DNA from: Stemphylium vesicarium
Lineage: Eukaryota > Ascomycota > Dothideomycetes > Pleosporales > Pleosporaceae
Direction: 5' to 3'
Assembly (NCBI GenBank): GCA_004380135.1
Contig: QXCR01000089.1
Coordinates: forward strand, 124,001 to 188,000
Length of the DNA stretch: 64,000 nucleotides
This document shows positions 1 to 11,153 of the stretch, piece by piece (position 1 is the stretch's first letter; each line of letters begins with the position of its first letter). The notes beneath the pieces are model-generated. The model made no database searches, was not told where the DNA came from, and saw only the letters and a list, made by a program, of their open reading frames with translations. The position numbers and the translations under genes are program-made.

Positions 1-420
1 CGCGATTGGCTTCAGGGCACAAAAAGTCAGCTAGAAGTGGTAAGTGGGTCGCGCTCTTAATGGTCAGCGAGACGGAGACGGCAGGAGTATGGCGACGGGG
101 ATCTTCTTGATTCGTGTGTTGCGCCATCCATTCGCTATTCCCATTTGAATGGAGAGAGGAGACGCCGGTGTAGCGTATGTACCTGTCAATCTCCCGTCGC
201 AGAAGGTTTGTTTGTTGCGACAAGAAACAAGACACCCTCTACCTGTCCACCCCGCACCTTTTTCCTTCGTCATTCTGTTTCATCATCCTTTCCCTTCCTT
301 TCCTACCTGCAGGAGTCTTGGTGTGTGCTTCTCAGCATGTCCTCTAAATCCTGCCTTTGTCTACACTCGCGCCATCTGAGTGACACGGATACTCCAGCGC
401 TACGACACTTCGGACTCGAT
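1..420 (+). other. 5' flank of the ankyrin gene
   Basis: No separate gene is seen. The stretch 180-320 is pyrimidine-rich, as in many fungal promoters and leaders. The frame of the downstream gene is open back to about 145 and has an in-frame ATG at 337, so the true start could be 337 instead of 421, or an upstream 5'UTR intron may exist. Confidence 0.5.
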
Positions 421-3400
421 ATGGAGAAAAGCAGTACCCGCCAGCCCACGTTGAAACGCAGAGGCTCAACGCTACAAACGTCGGTCGAGGTGTTGAGGTG
501 CAAATTTGGGAAGCCGACAGTAACACCAGAGACCAGTGGAGAAATCAAACCATCCAAGGAATGGACGCCGATATTCTTCGCTGTCTATCACCAACGCGAA
601 GCAGCACTATCACACTTTCTCCGAGCTGGTGCGTCACCAGACGATGTTACTGGAACCGGGCAGCCACCATTGTGCATTGCTGTTGCTAGTGGATATATTG
701 GCATTGCGAAGATCCTCCTCGACGCGGGCGCAGATATCGATGCTGCGACCACGGAGGGAGGAGAAACCGCACTGCACATCGCAGTAAAGGATGGCCGCAG
801 CGACCTTATCGAACTAGTCACATCGTACAGCCCTAACTTGGAGCTGAAGACCAACGAGAGCGGCGAAACACCACTCCACTATGCAGCGTCGAGGTCTGGG
901 TCATTGGCAGCTGTCATGACCTTGCTCAAGCATGGAGCTAGCTACGACACGTTGAACGTGAAGGGTCAGACACCAGCGGAGGCAGCCTTGGAGGCCAACA
1001 ACATCAACGGAGCTGTCGCTATCATCAACGCCGCGAACAACAAACGGAATGAGCTGGCAAAAGAGAAGGAGATGCTCTTGAAGCACGTCAAGAAGACACA
1101 GGGTCGGTTCTCGATCGGCAACGACCTCATCGCGGACATCTTCGCTGCAGCCTGCGACCCCGAGTCTAATGTGCTCGTGGAAGCCATCAAACGGAATGAT
1201 GCCCTGCTAGTAGAGATGTTCCTTGAGAAGGGCTCCGACCCGGACCGCCAAACAGCTCAAGGACTGCGACCCATCTTTGCTGCTCTAGCATGCGCGGACG
1301 CCCCGGTCGTCAAGGCATTGCTTAAGCGCAACCCAGACCTTTCGGTCCGTGATGACAAAGGCTTGAGTGTGCTTCAGGCTACTTTCGAGAGCCCATTGGC
1401 ACAAGAGAAGGAGTCGGTGGAGATAATCGTCGGCTCCTTGCTCGAGAAAGGCGCTGATGCCAAAGTGAGATATGCAGATGGCAAGACACTACTTCATCAC
1501 GCTGTATCTCCGCGCTTTAGTCAGACGAAGATTGCACAGGTGCTAGTCGATGCAGGTACCGGGGTCAATGCACAGGACGATGAGGGCAATACTGCACTTC
1601 ATCTTGCGATACATAGCAAGGCGTGTACTGACCTGCTGCTGAAGAGCAAAGCGGGCCCTAATGAAACCAACACAAAGGGTTTAACACCCCTACTCCTCGC
1701 TACGACTTGTACTGAGAAGGGGACTGAGCCGGATCTAGAATCGTTGGTCAAGGTATCCGACATGCGCAGGACTAACTCCGAGGAGCACACAGCCTTACAT
1801 TTGGCAGCAAAACACGGTTTAGGGAAGACTGCATGTGCTCTATTAAGAAACCGCGCTGATGCCACAGCTGTCGACGGCGACAAAAACACACCACTCCTCC
1901 TTGCCATAAAGAATCACCAATGGCCCGTTGTATCACTGCTCGCAAAATGCCCTAACGTCAACGCTTGGGACAAGGACGGCTTGAGTGCATTGCATCACAT
2001 CGTCAGCACCCTTCCAAAATCCCCATCAACTTGGCAAGACATCGCTGCTGCGACCGCACCATTCTGCGAACGAGGTGTAAGCAGAAGCATCCGCGATCGC
2101 ACAGGAGCCACACCTCTCATACTTGCGATTAAGACGCTTCCAGACGAGGGTCTCCCGGTGATTGAAACATTGCTCGTGCAAAGAACGAACGGGCAAGTAA
2201 GCTGGAATTTTGCCGACCATGAAGATCACCAGAAGCAGGACGCGCTATTCTACGCTGCGACGATGGGCAAGCCCGTCTTTGTAGAGGCCTTGCTCAAGCA
2301 TGGCGCTACCTTTGCTTTTGAAGACTGGGCACCCGAAACGAAGAAGCTGCAGTTGGAGGACGAAGTCAGCAAACAGGTCTTGAGGCTGTTCGCGGAGCAA
2401 GAATGGATTCGACGTGCAGGTTCGCTTCGACGACAGTCTGGCGACTTGTATGCCGAGATTTCGAACTTCCAAACTGTGCTGTCAATCCGCGATCTTGAGG
2501 TAATGATGTCCATGGGCCTTGACATCAGCGCTTTACCACTTTCGCCTTTGGGTACATCTTTGCTATGGGCTGTCTTGAAACAGATTCCACGGAAGCCGAC
2601 TTTGTCATCAGTATACCTCATTGATGCGCTCCATCTCATCTTAGACGGTGGTGCCGACCCTAACACGACCACGACCAGGAAGGAGAAGCGTTCATCTTGG
2701 CCGACTGCGAAACCAGCTCCTGAGATGGGACCACCGTTGACTTTGTACCCCCTTACATTTCTGCTGGAACAGTGCCCGGATATCGACATTGAAGTGATCA
2801 GACTGTTCCTCGCAAAGGACGCGAAGTTGAACCTGCCTTCAGCATTCTACAGTGGTCGCTTCCCATTGCATTCTGCAGTGAAAGCGCATCGCACCGACGT
2901 CGTTGAAGAGCTGCTACTAGAACTTGACGACGTAGACTGTGTCGATCAGGCTGGACGAACACCACTCTATATTGCCGCTGAAAGTGGGTATGGGGAGATT
3001 GCGGACGCCCTGCTTGCCCGCAATGCCAGAGCAGATACACTTGACTTACAAAAGAACACGCTTTTGCACGCTGCAGCATTCGGCGGAAGCAAAAGGGTTG
3101 TCAAGACTCTTCTAAGCGCTGGTGTCAAAGCAAGCGCGAAGAACATCAAGAGCCTCACCGCATTGGTTTGCGTGCCCGAGGACCTGGCTAAAGACGAGAA
3201 GAGCGACATTCTGAAAATGCTGAAAGATGCCGAGGAGAAAGAGAGGAAAGACGAGGAAGAGGGTCTTAGGCTAGAGAGGGAGAAAGCAACCCAAATTGCC
3301 AAGGCAAAGCAGCTGGAAGAAGAAACCGCCAGGTTCCAAGTGCAAAAAGAGCAAGAAGAGAAGGATGCGCTTCTGAAGAAAGAGTCAGAGACCAAATCTC

Positions 3401-4011
3401 CAGCCTCAGTCCCAGCCCCAGCCCCGGAAGAACAGCAATTCCCACGACCACTTGCAGTAGCAGCCAAGCCATCATCCCCGCCCCCGACAAAACGCAGGAA
3501 CAGTCTGTTCCGCAAATCATCCCAAATCTTTCACAGAGTCAAGTCTACCACCTCACCATCCGACCCGACATCAAAAGCAAAGCACACTTCCTTCCTCAGC
3601 CTCCGCATCAACACACCGTCAGGGTCAAAACAAGCTCAACAACAGCCGCTTACTCCTCTCGCATTCACCGCCATACCCCAATCGCCTTCATCTCCCCACA
3701 TCCTCGCTAGCCCCGACTTCTTCAACACCGATTTCCCCAGAACCGCAGGCAGACCCAGCATCGTTGCGCTGCCATCGTCGATCCAGAAGCGCCTCCCATC
3801 GCCGCGCGTTGACAGCGGATTCGGAATCAGAACCAGCAGCGGGAAGAGCGAAGTCCTCGATTTAGATGCGGTGAACAAGAGGTTGTCGGAGCAGGGACGC
3901 GAAAGGGATACTGAGAGGGCGGTGAGTGGCCATGAGTTGAGTGATTGGTTGGAGGTTAGTAGGATGTTGGATGGGATTGGGGAGACGCCTCTTGCTCTTT
4001 CTGCCTATTGA
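421..4011 (+). CDS. Large ankyrin-repeat protein with coiled coil and Ser/Pro-rich tail
   Basis: Single-exon gene of 1196 aa from ATG 421 (an in-frame ATG at 337 would add 28 aa). Many ankyrin repeats are visible, with motifs such as GETALHIAVKDGRSDLIELV, GETPLHYAASRSGSLAAV and GRTPLYIAAESGYGEIADAL. They cover roughly residues 45-330, 340-690 and 800-925. Residues about 929-985 are a Glu/Lys-rich helix, a probable coiled coil, followed by a basic Ser/Pro-rich low-complexity tail to the stop at 4009-4011. Ankyrin arrays are protein-binding scaffolds, and the tail looks like a disordered regulatory region. No enzymatic domain, signal peptide or membrane segment is seen. The frame is intact, unlike the RIP-damaged ankyrin gene near 58 kb, and its repeats are divergent. 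Partner and pathway are unknown. Confidence 0.9.
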   Translation: MEKSSTRQPTLKRRGSTLQTSVEVLRCKFGKPTVTPETSGEIKPSKEWTPIFFAVYHQREAALSHFLRAGASPDDVTGTGQPPLCIAVASGYIGIAKILLDAGADIDAATTEGGETALHIAVKDGRSDLIELVTSYSPNLELKTNESGETPLHYAASRSGSLAAVMTLLKHGASYDTLNVKGQTPAEAALEANNINGAVAIINAANNKRNELAKEKEMLLKHVKKTQGRFSIGNDLIADIFAAACDPESNVLVEAIKRNDALLVEMFLEKGSDPDRQTAQGLRPIFAALACADAPVVKALLKRNPDLSVRDDKGLSVLQATFESPLAQEKESVEIIVGSLLEKGADAKVRYADGKTLLHHAVSPRFSQTKIAQVLVDAGTGVNAQDDEGNTALHLAIHSKACTDLLLKSKAGPNETNTKGLTPLLLATTCTEKGTEPDLESLVKVSDMRRTNSEEHTALHLAAKHGLGKTACALLRNRADATAVDGDKNTPLLLAIKNHQWPVVSLLAKCPNVNAWDKDGLSALHHIVSTLPKSPSTWQDIAAATAPFCERGVSRSIRDRTGATPLILAIKTLPDEGLPVIETLLVQRTNGQVSWNFADHEDHQKQDALFYAATMGKPVFVEALLKHGATFAFEDWAPETKKLQLEDEVSKQVLRLFAEQEWIRRAGSLRRQSGDLYAEISNFQTVLSIRDLEVMMSMGLDISALPLSPLGTSLLWAVLKQIPRKPTLSSVYLIDALHLILDGGADPNTTTTRKEKRSSWPTAKPAPEMGPPLTLYPLTFLLEQCPDIDIEVIRLFLAKDAKLNLPSAFYSGRFPLHSAVKAHRTDVVEELLLELDDVDCVDQAGRTPLYIAAESGYGEIADALLARNARADTLDLQKNTLLHAAAFGGSKRVVKTLLSAGVKASAKNIKSLTALVCVPEDLAKDEKSDILKMLKDAEEKERKDEEEGLRLEREKATQIAKAKQLEEETARFQVQKEQEEKDALLKKESETKSPASVPAPAPEEQQFPRPLAVAAKPSSPPPTKRRNSLFRKSSQIFHRVKSTTSPSDPTSKAKHTSFLSLRINTPSGSKQAQQQPLTPLAFTAIPQSPSSPHILASPDFFNTDFPRTAGRPSIVALPSSIQKRLPSPRVDSGFGIRTSSGKSEVLDLDAVNKRLSEQGRERDTERAVSGHELSDWLEVSRMLDGIGETPLALSAY

Positions 4012-4881
4012 GGCATCTACGAGGGTCGGTGCAGCATCTTCGTTCTTTTTCTTTGTTATTGTTACTCCGCTTTTCTTCCTTGTCATTTTTTCGGTCGTTT
4101 TCGGGTCATCTGATTAGCATTGGCGGACGTGGACGATCGTTACTTTCTCACATTTTTCCTTTACTTTCCTTCTTTCTTTCTTATATACTGCTCTCATTTT
4201 ATTCTTCTAGCGACGGAATCTCTTGTTAAGATGCATACGAATGCAAGGAAACAAATGTTGATACCCGAGGGGCATTCGGGGTTGTACGAATAGTTTTTTC
4301 TTTCGTTTGTAGTCATGATTTAGTATAAAGTCGAATTGAGAAAAGTTTCATTGACAATCCTACTGAATGCACGTAGACATGAGTGTATCTTGCACGATGA
4401 AAATTGACCCCAGTCGCTGGTAGCTGGTTGGTCGAGGGGCTTGGCCGCGATGGCCCTGTGCCTTTCCGACTCGCGGGTAGCAACTGCTGTCTTCTCCCCG
4501 CACATACACACTTGTCCTTCACCATTCATGTCTGCATTATCGCGATACGCATGCGCGCATCTCTGCATTGGCTTGTAGTATTGTCATCGCGGAAATTCTT
4601 TGTTTTGCAATGGACCTCACCAATTTCAGCAGCTCACAGCTTTGCATCGTTGTTTCCTTTGTGTACCATTTGCAGCACGTCATGCAACAACCATGCAGAC
4701 AAGGCAGGCGCGACATACCATACCAAAATACAACGCAGGATGATAGCACCTAGCAGCTGAGAACTGATTCCTATGACATTATCGCACTACCTTCTCCATG
4801 GAGTGAACTCTGTTATCATTCAGCGAACGGATAGCTCTCCAGGCCAACCCTTCCCTCTAACACACGAAATAAGTCGTCGGA
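4012..4881. other. Intergenic, 3'UTR plus promoter
   Basis: T/C-rich tracts at 4035-4200 follow the ankyrin stop and probably form its 3'UTR. The remainder is the upstream region of the kinase-like locus. Short open frames on both strands show no family motif, and no RNA gene is recognised. Confidence 0.5.
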
Positions 4882-7006
4882 ATGGCTCTTGCTACGGCAA
4901 TGAATATTTCACTTGACTGGGACCCCAGCCAGCCCGATCCCGGGAGCGTGGAGTTGTTCAGACACTATTGGCTGAACGGTCGACTGCTGTCAGTCGGGAC
5001 GCACATCGCACCACCAGTCGATGCGGTCAGCCGCCTTTATATGCGCCTTCTCACGATAGAGAATGGACACGGTGCCGACTACTACGTTGCTCTTGTGCAA
5101 CCAGTGAAGGACAGATATGGCCGGAAAGACAACGATCCTTACCTAGGCGCAGTGTACTACTTGCGGAATACGGAAGGCAATGATGTTCCCGCTACCTACA
5201 ACGAGTTTCTGGAGGACTCTTATTGGCTCATAACCCCCAAGGAAAACATCGATCTAGACAGTGCGGTACAGTGGAACGAGGACGATGTCGAAGTATTACT
5301 GTATAACTGGCCAGAAGATAAGCTCACTATATTCCAGAGTGGGATACCTGACCAGGGGAATTACACCCAACACAGTATTGTCAAATCATGGAGCAATCCC
5401 ATGGATCGATCGCCTCCAGAATAGGAGATATGGAATAGTCGAGATTGAAGATATACAGGGTGATATTCGGGAGTACTCGCAATTTTGGTCGAACATCACA
5501 CAAGTACAGGACGAGAAGGGTACCGTCAAGTCTGTGTCAGCCACTCGCCCTGGCTTCACGACATTCAATGCTAGATTTCGTCACCAAGCAGGTGTCTGGA
5601 ACTACGCGCCAGATATCACCAACCCGGAACTTTTTGGCGAAAACAAGAAGACGCGAGAGTATGAGCTAAGATACGACAAGAATTATGAAGGGCAACTTGA
5701 GGCTTTTCTATGGGACACAACTGATGGTTCTTGGTCCTCCATCGATATCGGACAGACCAGAGATCTGGGTCCCGTCGTTGAAGACCGAATAAAGCAGCTC
5801 GATCTTACGCTTAGCGTGCCGTCGAACGGCGCAAGATGGGCCTTTCAGAATTGTTTCCAGATGCGACATGGAAAGCTAGAGGATTACACCCACGACGAGC
5901 CGGCTACAGTCAAAATCTACGTCTGTGTGTCGGAAGACGACAGGATAATCGATGTGAGTTTGGGTTTTCAAGTCTGTATATTCATATTGAATGGAGAGAT
6001 GTACTAACTACTTCTTGAAATTTAGCGCTTCGTTGTCAAGACTACCACAATAGGCGAGTAAGGCATGGAAGAAGCAACCAGTCACGGAAAGTTATCATTG
6101 AAAGACCGAAAGAACTGCATCATTCCATTCCGAGGATGGGAAAAGGCGCACGCCTTCACGCAAGATATGTGGATGTATATCGAGGTTGCACCGTACGGTG
6201 CTTTGGGGGACCTCGTGGAAGAATTCAAGGCATCCAATAAGCTAATCCCTGAGGTGTTCATATGGCTAGTCATTCGGAATCTCGTAAACGCCTGCGAACT
6301 ATGCGAAAGCGAGAGACTCATCCACCCCGACATCAGTAAGTGCACGCTCACGACCCAAGACTGATGAGCATCCCCACTAATTTCATCACTAGAATTTGAA
6401 AACATCCTCTTAGCCGTACCACGCGGTCGACGTGATTTCCATGCATATTGCAACCCCGTCCTCGGTGACTTTAGCATCATGACGCGCCCAGACGACATCA
6501 ACAGCCACGACGTGGGCACAACTGGCCAGCGGACGTACGAAAAGCTCAAAGGCGGACTTGGCAAGCCCCTTGGAAAGCTGCACGTCCAATAAATTGGTAT
6601 CGTGGCCTGGGCACTATGGTGCCGCTCTACCCACGGTATCAGGCAATTTGACGACGATGGCAACATTATCAGAGACAATCTTCAATTGCCTTTTCAGCCC
6701 AAGTGTCCTTTCCCTGGTACTTCCGATGAAAAAGAACACACGCAATCTTACTCGGGAAAGTTGTGCGATCTCACACAGAGATGCATGGAGCTGAAACCTG
6801 CTGATCGCCCTGATCTGGAAACGCTGGGCGAAATTGCTGAGCATGCGCTTAGTAGTCTTCAAGCTTCGAGGAATCCGGGGTTGAATAAGGCGGAGGATGA
6901 GGAGTTGCCGATGTATATGCAGTTGGATCGTGGGGAAGAGTATTGGTCGATTGGTGCGGATGTGGATAGTAGTAAGCGTCGGATTCCGGAGGAGGGGCTT
7001 TCTTGA
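4882..7006 (+). pseudogene. Decayed protein-kinase-like gene
   Basis: The first open block (4882-5374) encodes an unrecognised acidic N-terminal region. A frame change near 5375-5438 can be absorbed by a putative 64-nt GTATTG...TAG intron. A clear intron lies at 5954-6025 (GTGAGT...TTTAG with CTAAC). A second at 6336-6392 joins the catalytic loop into HPDIKFENILL, equivalent to HRDLKxxN. A GDFS tripeptide replaces DFG, and a GIVAWALW segment matches subdomain IX. Two TAA codons interrupt this frame, at 6059-6061 (just after RFVVKTTTI, the probable VAxK lysine) and at 6590-6592 (immediately before IGIVAWALW). Everything else stays in frame to the stop near 7004. With HPD for HRD, DFS for DFG and two nonsense codons, it is most likely an inactive former kinase. 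An undetected intron at 6059 is possible, but at 6590 it is hard to arrange. Confidence 0.65.
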
Positions 7007-7384
7007 TTGGGCTAGGGATGAAGTGCTTTTGGGTCATTCACAGTGCCTGTCAGATGGCGACCGCTCTATCCTAGATGCATAACACAAGGAAATGTACACG
7101 ACATTGGAACGATACGGCAATTCATGTTGGGTGTCCAAGCGATGAGCGGGACGCTGGAAAGAAAGAAGCAAGCGGGTGATCACGAACAGGAATAGCATGT
7201 TTGTAAATCATAGTATTTGTATTCCATCGAAGCATTATGAAGATTTTTGATGATCATTGTGAGCAGGCGAAATAGGCGCTTGCTTGCACGATTGCCATAA
7301 ACTTGTAAGATCCAACCAAGATGCACGGCAATATTCCACCTCAGATATAGCCCTGTAAGCCATCCTGTCCTGTATATCCTCAAC
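7007..7384. other. Short intergenic gap
   Basis: Lies between the kinase-like pseudogene and a minus-strand decayed frame. No gene or motif is seen. Antisense open frames here have no recognisable features. Confidence 0.4.
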
Positions 7385-8294
7385 CTATCCCCACAATGGT
7401 AGCGCGTCCTCCCAATTCTGACCGTACCCAACTGTCCTTCTCCTGTCTCCGAGTGCGACTGACGTCTGAAAATCCTTCTTTGCGTCGACGGGGGCAGAGC
7501 CATCTTTCACAGAAGATGTGCGCTTCGCGATCCTCCTCAAAGCGCGAATAAGAGACTTGAGGCCGCCCTTTTGTTTATTGTTGGGATATTTGAAGGTCGT
7601 GTACTCAGTAGCGTGGCCGCAGAAGAGGAGTATGAACTTGAGGAGCGCCCTGTTCGTGCGAGAGAATGGAGAGATGAAACCGTTGCCGGTGAGCTTGCCG
7701 AAGATTCCCTCACCTTTGATTAACGCGTTCGCCTTCGTATACTCATCAAAACACGACTTGAAACCCGAAGGGAAGACTTAGCTACCACTCTCGGTAGCAT
7801 AAGGAAGGCCCAGATATTCAATATGGGATATTCCTTCGTACTATGTACCGGCGTAGTCATCTCGGCTCGCACGCTCTTGCACCCACACTATCTCGTCAAT
7901 CTTTTTCGCCTGCATGGTAACAGAGAGGCCAATTCGCAAGGCTATGGCACCTTCATAGAGGGTTTTGTTTCCTTGCAGTCGAAATGTGAAAGCCTCAGGG
8001 CCAGGAAATAGAGCTAAGGCTTCGGGGCAGCTCTTTTCGAGGACTTGTAGCAACTGCCCTTTCGTGTACGTTTTAGGCGCATGAACCGAATGCCAGGTTA
8101 CTTCAGAACGCTAGACTATATTGCGACGAAGTGATTTGCAGTGGGTGTGCGACAAAGGGAGCAGTGTGGTCGATGCGCGGGGTGGTATCCAGAGATAGTA
8201 ACACCAAATTAGCTTTGCCGACATGGTGAGTGCGCTCGGTGATTTGGATCGAGAACGGGAAAATTTCAGTGTAGTAAAGAGAATATACGATCAC
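7385..8294 (-). pseudogene. Unrecognised decayed gene, minus strand
   Basis: Reading the minus strand from about 8106 to 7385, one frame has protein-like composition, for example VTWHSVHAPKTYTKGQLL, IALRIGLSVTMQAKKIDEIV and FISPFSRTNRALLKFILLF. It is cut only by TAG at 7843-7841 and TAA at 7780-7778. A further coding-like segment (8294-8103, containing HHVGKANLVLLSLDTTPRI) lies upstream in another frame, so an intron or frameshift separates them. An intron covering both stops would have to be a multiple of three, and no suitable donor/acceptor pair is seen. No family is recognised. It follows the APH gene on the same strand. The reading is sequence composition plus inference. Confidence 0.4.
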
Positions 8295-8329
8295 GTTAGC
8301 GGCAGATGAAGGTGAAGGCGAGCAGAGAG

Positions 8330-10510
8330 TCAGAACTTGAGGTCACTCACGGTCGACGTTGTGGTGAGGGCAGCTCTTGGCAGTGTCCCACTATCTGAGC
8401 TGAGACAATCGAGGAAGTGGGTCCGTCTCCCTGGTAGTGGTCCAAACGCGTCGTGAGAGTGGTAATAACGGTAGTCCTGGGTTTGGCTCTCAACGATCGT
8501 TACGATGAGTGGGGCAGCAACCTTCGATGCAGCTTTCTTGACAGCGTCACCAGCAGTCTGCCAATAATCGCCCAGCCAAGTGAGATACACATTGATATCC
8601 ACACGATTCAACTCCGGGATCTCTTGCAACATCTTCCGAACGAAATCCGGAATGCTTCCACCCAGATTGCTTCCATAAAGCGCTGCGTGCGCGGCCTGGT
8701 ACATAGCGGACTTGTAAGTGTATTTTCCGTCGCCATCTTCCCCGGTAGCCTCAATCATGGCCTCCGCGTAGATCTTGCGGTAGTGGGTAAGCGCAAAAGG
8801 GTTATGCACCTCATCATCGTAGACAGAGTACTCTGGATACCAGTCGAGAGTAAGGAAGATGGGAAGGGAAGCGTAGCCGAGACAGCGAGGGGCGGTGGAA
8901 GCACGCTCCCAATCGATGATACCAGTAACCTCTCCAGTGTCGGGGTCGCAGAAGATGTTCTGTAGATTGAGATCGTCGTGACGAAGGACGAAAGTCTCCT
9001 TGGTATCTCCAGGCTTGACTGATTTAGCAAAGGGCTCGCTGCGAAAGAAAGTGTCCATGAGGTGATGAATGACCATGACCCGACCGCCGTCCAAGGCGTT
9101 GTACGGCCACTCCTTCAACAGCCGGCTGACGAAAAGTGAGCAGCTTGAGTTGTGGACCGGCAGCTCGAAATGAGGCTTATCGGTTAAGAGATCCTCTTCA
9201 GTGAAGTCAGGCAGCACGCTCCACAGCCAGCCGGGTCCGACAGTGAGGCTACCATCCGTATTGATGTTGTCAAAGTCCAATACACCAATCTTGTCGAACT
9301 CAAGCTTTTGCAGCTCCGCCATCGCGTGAGCAAGTGAGCGAAGCAAACGAGTGCGCTTCGAGTAAAGGGCGGCAGATGGGATATCGATATCTTCAGCGAT
9401 CCAACGATTTGTATCGTCAGCGTTATGCCAGACTTCGACGGCAAGCCGACCGGAGCAAGCCTTCATCAAGATGAAAGGTGCACCAAGAACGTTCTTCAAA
9501 GAGTCGCTGTAGGCGATAACCTCAGGGACGGGGCAATCTGTACGTTCGCGAACGAGCTTGATGGTACCGAACTCGGAACGGAGCATGTAAGCGTCCTTCT
9601 CCTGCCAGCGGGCTGCAGTGCCAACAGAAGGGACCTTGATGACATATCTACCGGCGGAAGGACCAGTGAGGACGTCGTAGATGCGCACGTAGTTGTACCC
9701 GCCTTGGGACTCATTCACGAATCGGTAGTCAGCGTCTGCGGCCTCGATCGAGCCGCCTACGTGCTGTGACAGAATCGAGAGAAAGTTCAAGTGGGATAGC
9801 CCCTTCAGCGGCTCCCAGTCTGCGCGGCAAAGGCCGACATCATCAGGTGAGTCGCTCGTATTGGAGGTGTTGTGTGACTTCTTAAAGCTGCCAGTCGAAG
9901 ACGCTTCTCTGTAAGCTTCTTCGTTCGAGCTGGCGACGGTGGGCGACCTTGGTGGGTGCGTCTGACTTCCTTTGTCAATCATAGGGGGAGTGTTCGGTGG
10001 TGACGAAGTCGGCTTCGTGCCCTCAATGCGCCCATCTGGGGGTGCAGTGTCGCTGTTGGTGGCCATGGTATGTTCGGCGGTACTATGTTCAGAGTCGTTC
10101 TGAATGACTGCAGCGTTGTCCTTGCGAGGCAGCTGAGAAGACATGTTGGTGAAGCTATCCGCATCCGGGATGGTGCTAGGGAATTGCAAGGGATGCGACG
10201 TCACATCCAGGGAAGGGGCTTCATGCGGCGCGCCCATATCCTTTGCGTCCTGCGTCTTGCGCTGAAGGGCGAATCGAGCCTTGCACTTTTCGTAGGACTT
10301 GGAAAGTACAGCAGGCAGGTTGACAGCCCGCCTGCTGAATCGACCGCGGGCCTTGTTGTCGCTCACGATGTTCGGCGCAGGTGGCGCCTTACGGAGCTTG
10401 TTGCGAGGCTTGCTCGGCTTACGCGTAGTACCCGAACCAGATTCTGAGGAGCTTGAATGAAGGCCGAGCTGGAATCGCATGGCGATAGAGGAGTTCAGTA
10501 GCTTCAACAT
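8330..10510 (-). CDS. APH-fold phosphotransferase family protein
   Basis: Intact single-exon gene, 726 aa, ATG at 10510. The first 230 residues are basic then Ser/Thr/Pro-rich and look disordered. The catalytic half begins near residue 245. It shows GRYVIKVPSVG (putative ATP-binding Lys, about residue 287), the Brenner-type catalytic loop RHDDLNLQNIF (about 510) and GIIDWERA (metal-binding Asp, about 530). These are the hallmarks of the aminoglycoside phosphotransferase/choline kinase superfamily (Pfam APH), which is strongly expanded in filamentous fungi with mostly unknown substrates. Antibiotic resistance should not be inferred. No signal peptide or membrane helix is seen. Catalytic His, Asp and Asn are present, so it is probably active, unlike its kinase-like neighbour at 4.9-7.0 kb. 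Confidence 0.88.
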   Translation of the reverse strand: MLKLLNSSIAMRFQLGLHSSSSESGSGTTRKPSKPRNKLRKAPPAPNIVSDNKARGRFSRRAVNLPAVLSKSYEKCKARFALQRKTQDAKDMGAPHEAPSLDVTSHPLQFPSTIPDADSFTNMSSQLPRKDNAAVIQNDSEHSTAEHTMATNSDTAPPDGRIEGTKPTSSPPNTPPMIDKGSQTHPPRSPTVASSNEEAYREASSTGSFKKSHNTSNTSDSPDDVGLCRADWEPLKGLSHLNFLSILSQHVGGSIEAADADYRFVNESQGGYNYVRIYDVLTGPSAGRYVIKVPSVGTAARWQEKDAYMLRSEFGTIKLVRERTDCPVPEVIAYSDSLKNVLGAPFILMKACSGRLAVEVWHNADDTNRWIAEDIDIPSAALYSKRTRLLRSLAHAMAELQKLEFDKIGVLDFDNINTDGSLTVGPGWLWSVLPDFTEEDLLTDKPHFELPVHNSSCSLFVSRLLKEWPYNALDGGRVMVIHHLMDTFFRSEPFAKSVKPGDTKETFVLRHDDLNLQNIFCDPDTGEVTGIIDWERASTAPRCLGYASLPIFLTLDWYPEYSVYDDEVHNPFALTHYRKIYAEAMIEATGEDGDGKYTYKSAMYQAAHAALYGSNLGGSIPDFVRKMLQEIPELNRVDINVYLTWLGDYWQTAGDAVKKAASKVAAPLIVTIVESQTQDYRYYHSHDAFGPLPGRRTHFLDCLSSDSGTLPRAALTTTSTVSDLKF

Positions 10511-11153
10511 ATTTTCGCGGATGATCGGTATTCCGTGTAGCTATATAGGCGGGGTGAGTTTGGTGAAGTTGAGTGAGGAGCAGGTGGGAAGTCGAGCTTA
10601 CAAAGAAATTGAACAATGGAAGAATTCAATGAGTAAATGGTTGCGGGCTTGATCGTGACGCTAGGACCATGTGTTTCCGAGCTCGCATGAAGAGGGACCC
10701 TGGAGTGAACAATGTTGTTAGGTCGAAGCCTTGTCTAAACCAGGGAAGGCACTCCCTGAGTCACCTAGACACAGATAATCCCTTGGCAGTACTCTCTTCA
10801 CTGGTTGGCTTTCCGAGTGATAGGTGTCAGTATATTCACTGCTAAGGAGCAAGCCTTCACTTCCAATGACTGCCGGAATTCGGTGGCGAGACTTACTCAG
10901 ACAATCGCTTCGAAAACGAGACCAGGCGCCTTGTGTAGTGAATGTAGTCGCAGATAAATGTCACTCCGGCGATTCCCAGGCTGCACCAGATGTAGTGAAA
11001 GGCTCCCGTCAGAGGGAAGAATCGGTGCTATGGCGAAATCCTTATACACCTTCCGCGCCAGGGCAGAGATAAAGGGCCCACGCATACACCAAACCTTCAT
11101 TCATCGAAAATACACCTCAACCCGCATTCCAACCAACTTCAAACTCATTCGCC
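10511..11153. other. Divergent promoter region
   Basis: Separates the minus-strand APH gene from the plus-strand CxxC gene, so it should contain both promoters. No coding signal or RNA gene is seen. Confidence 0.5.

Noticed and set aside
2250..3515. Long antisense open frames (179 and 182 codons) under the ankyrin gene
   Set aside because: They lie opposite a clear coding region; codon bias there opens the antisense frames. No motif.
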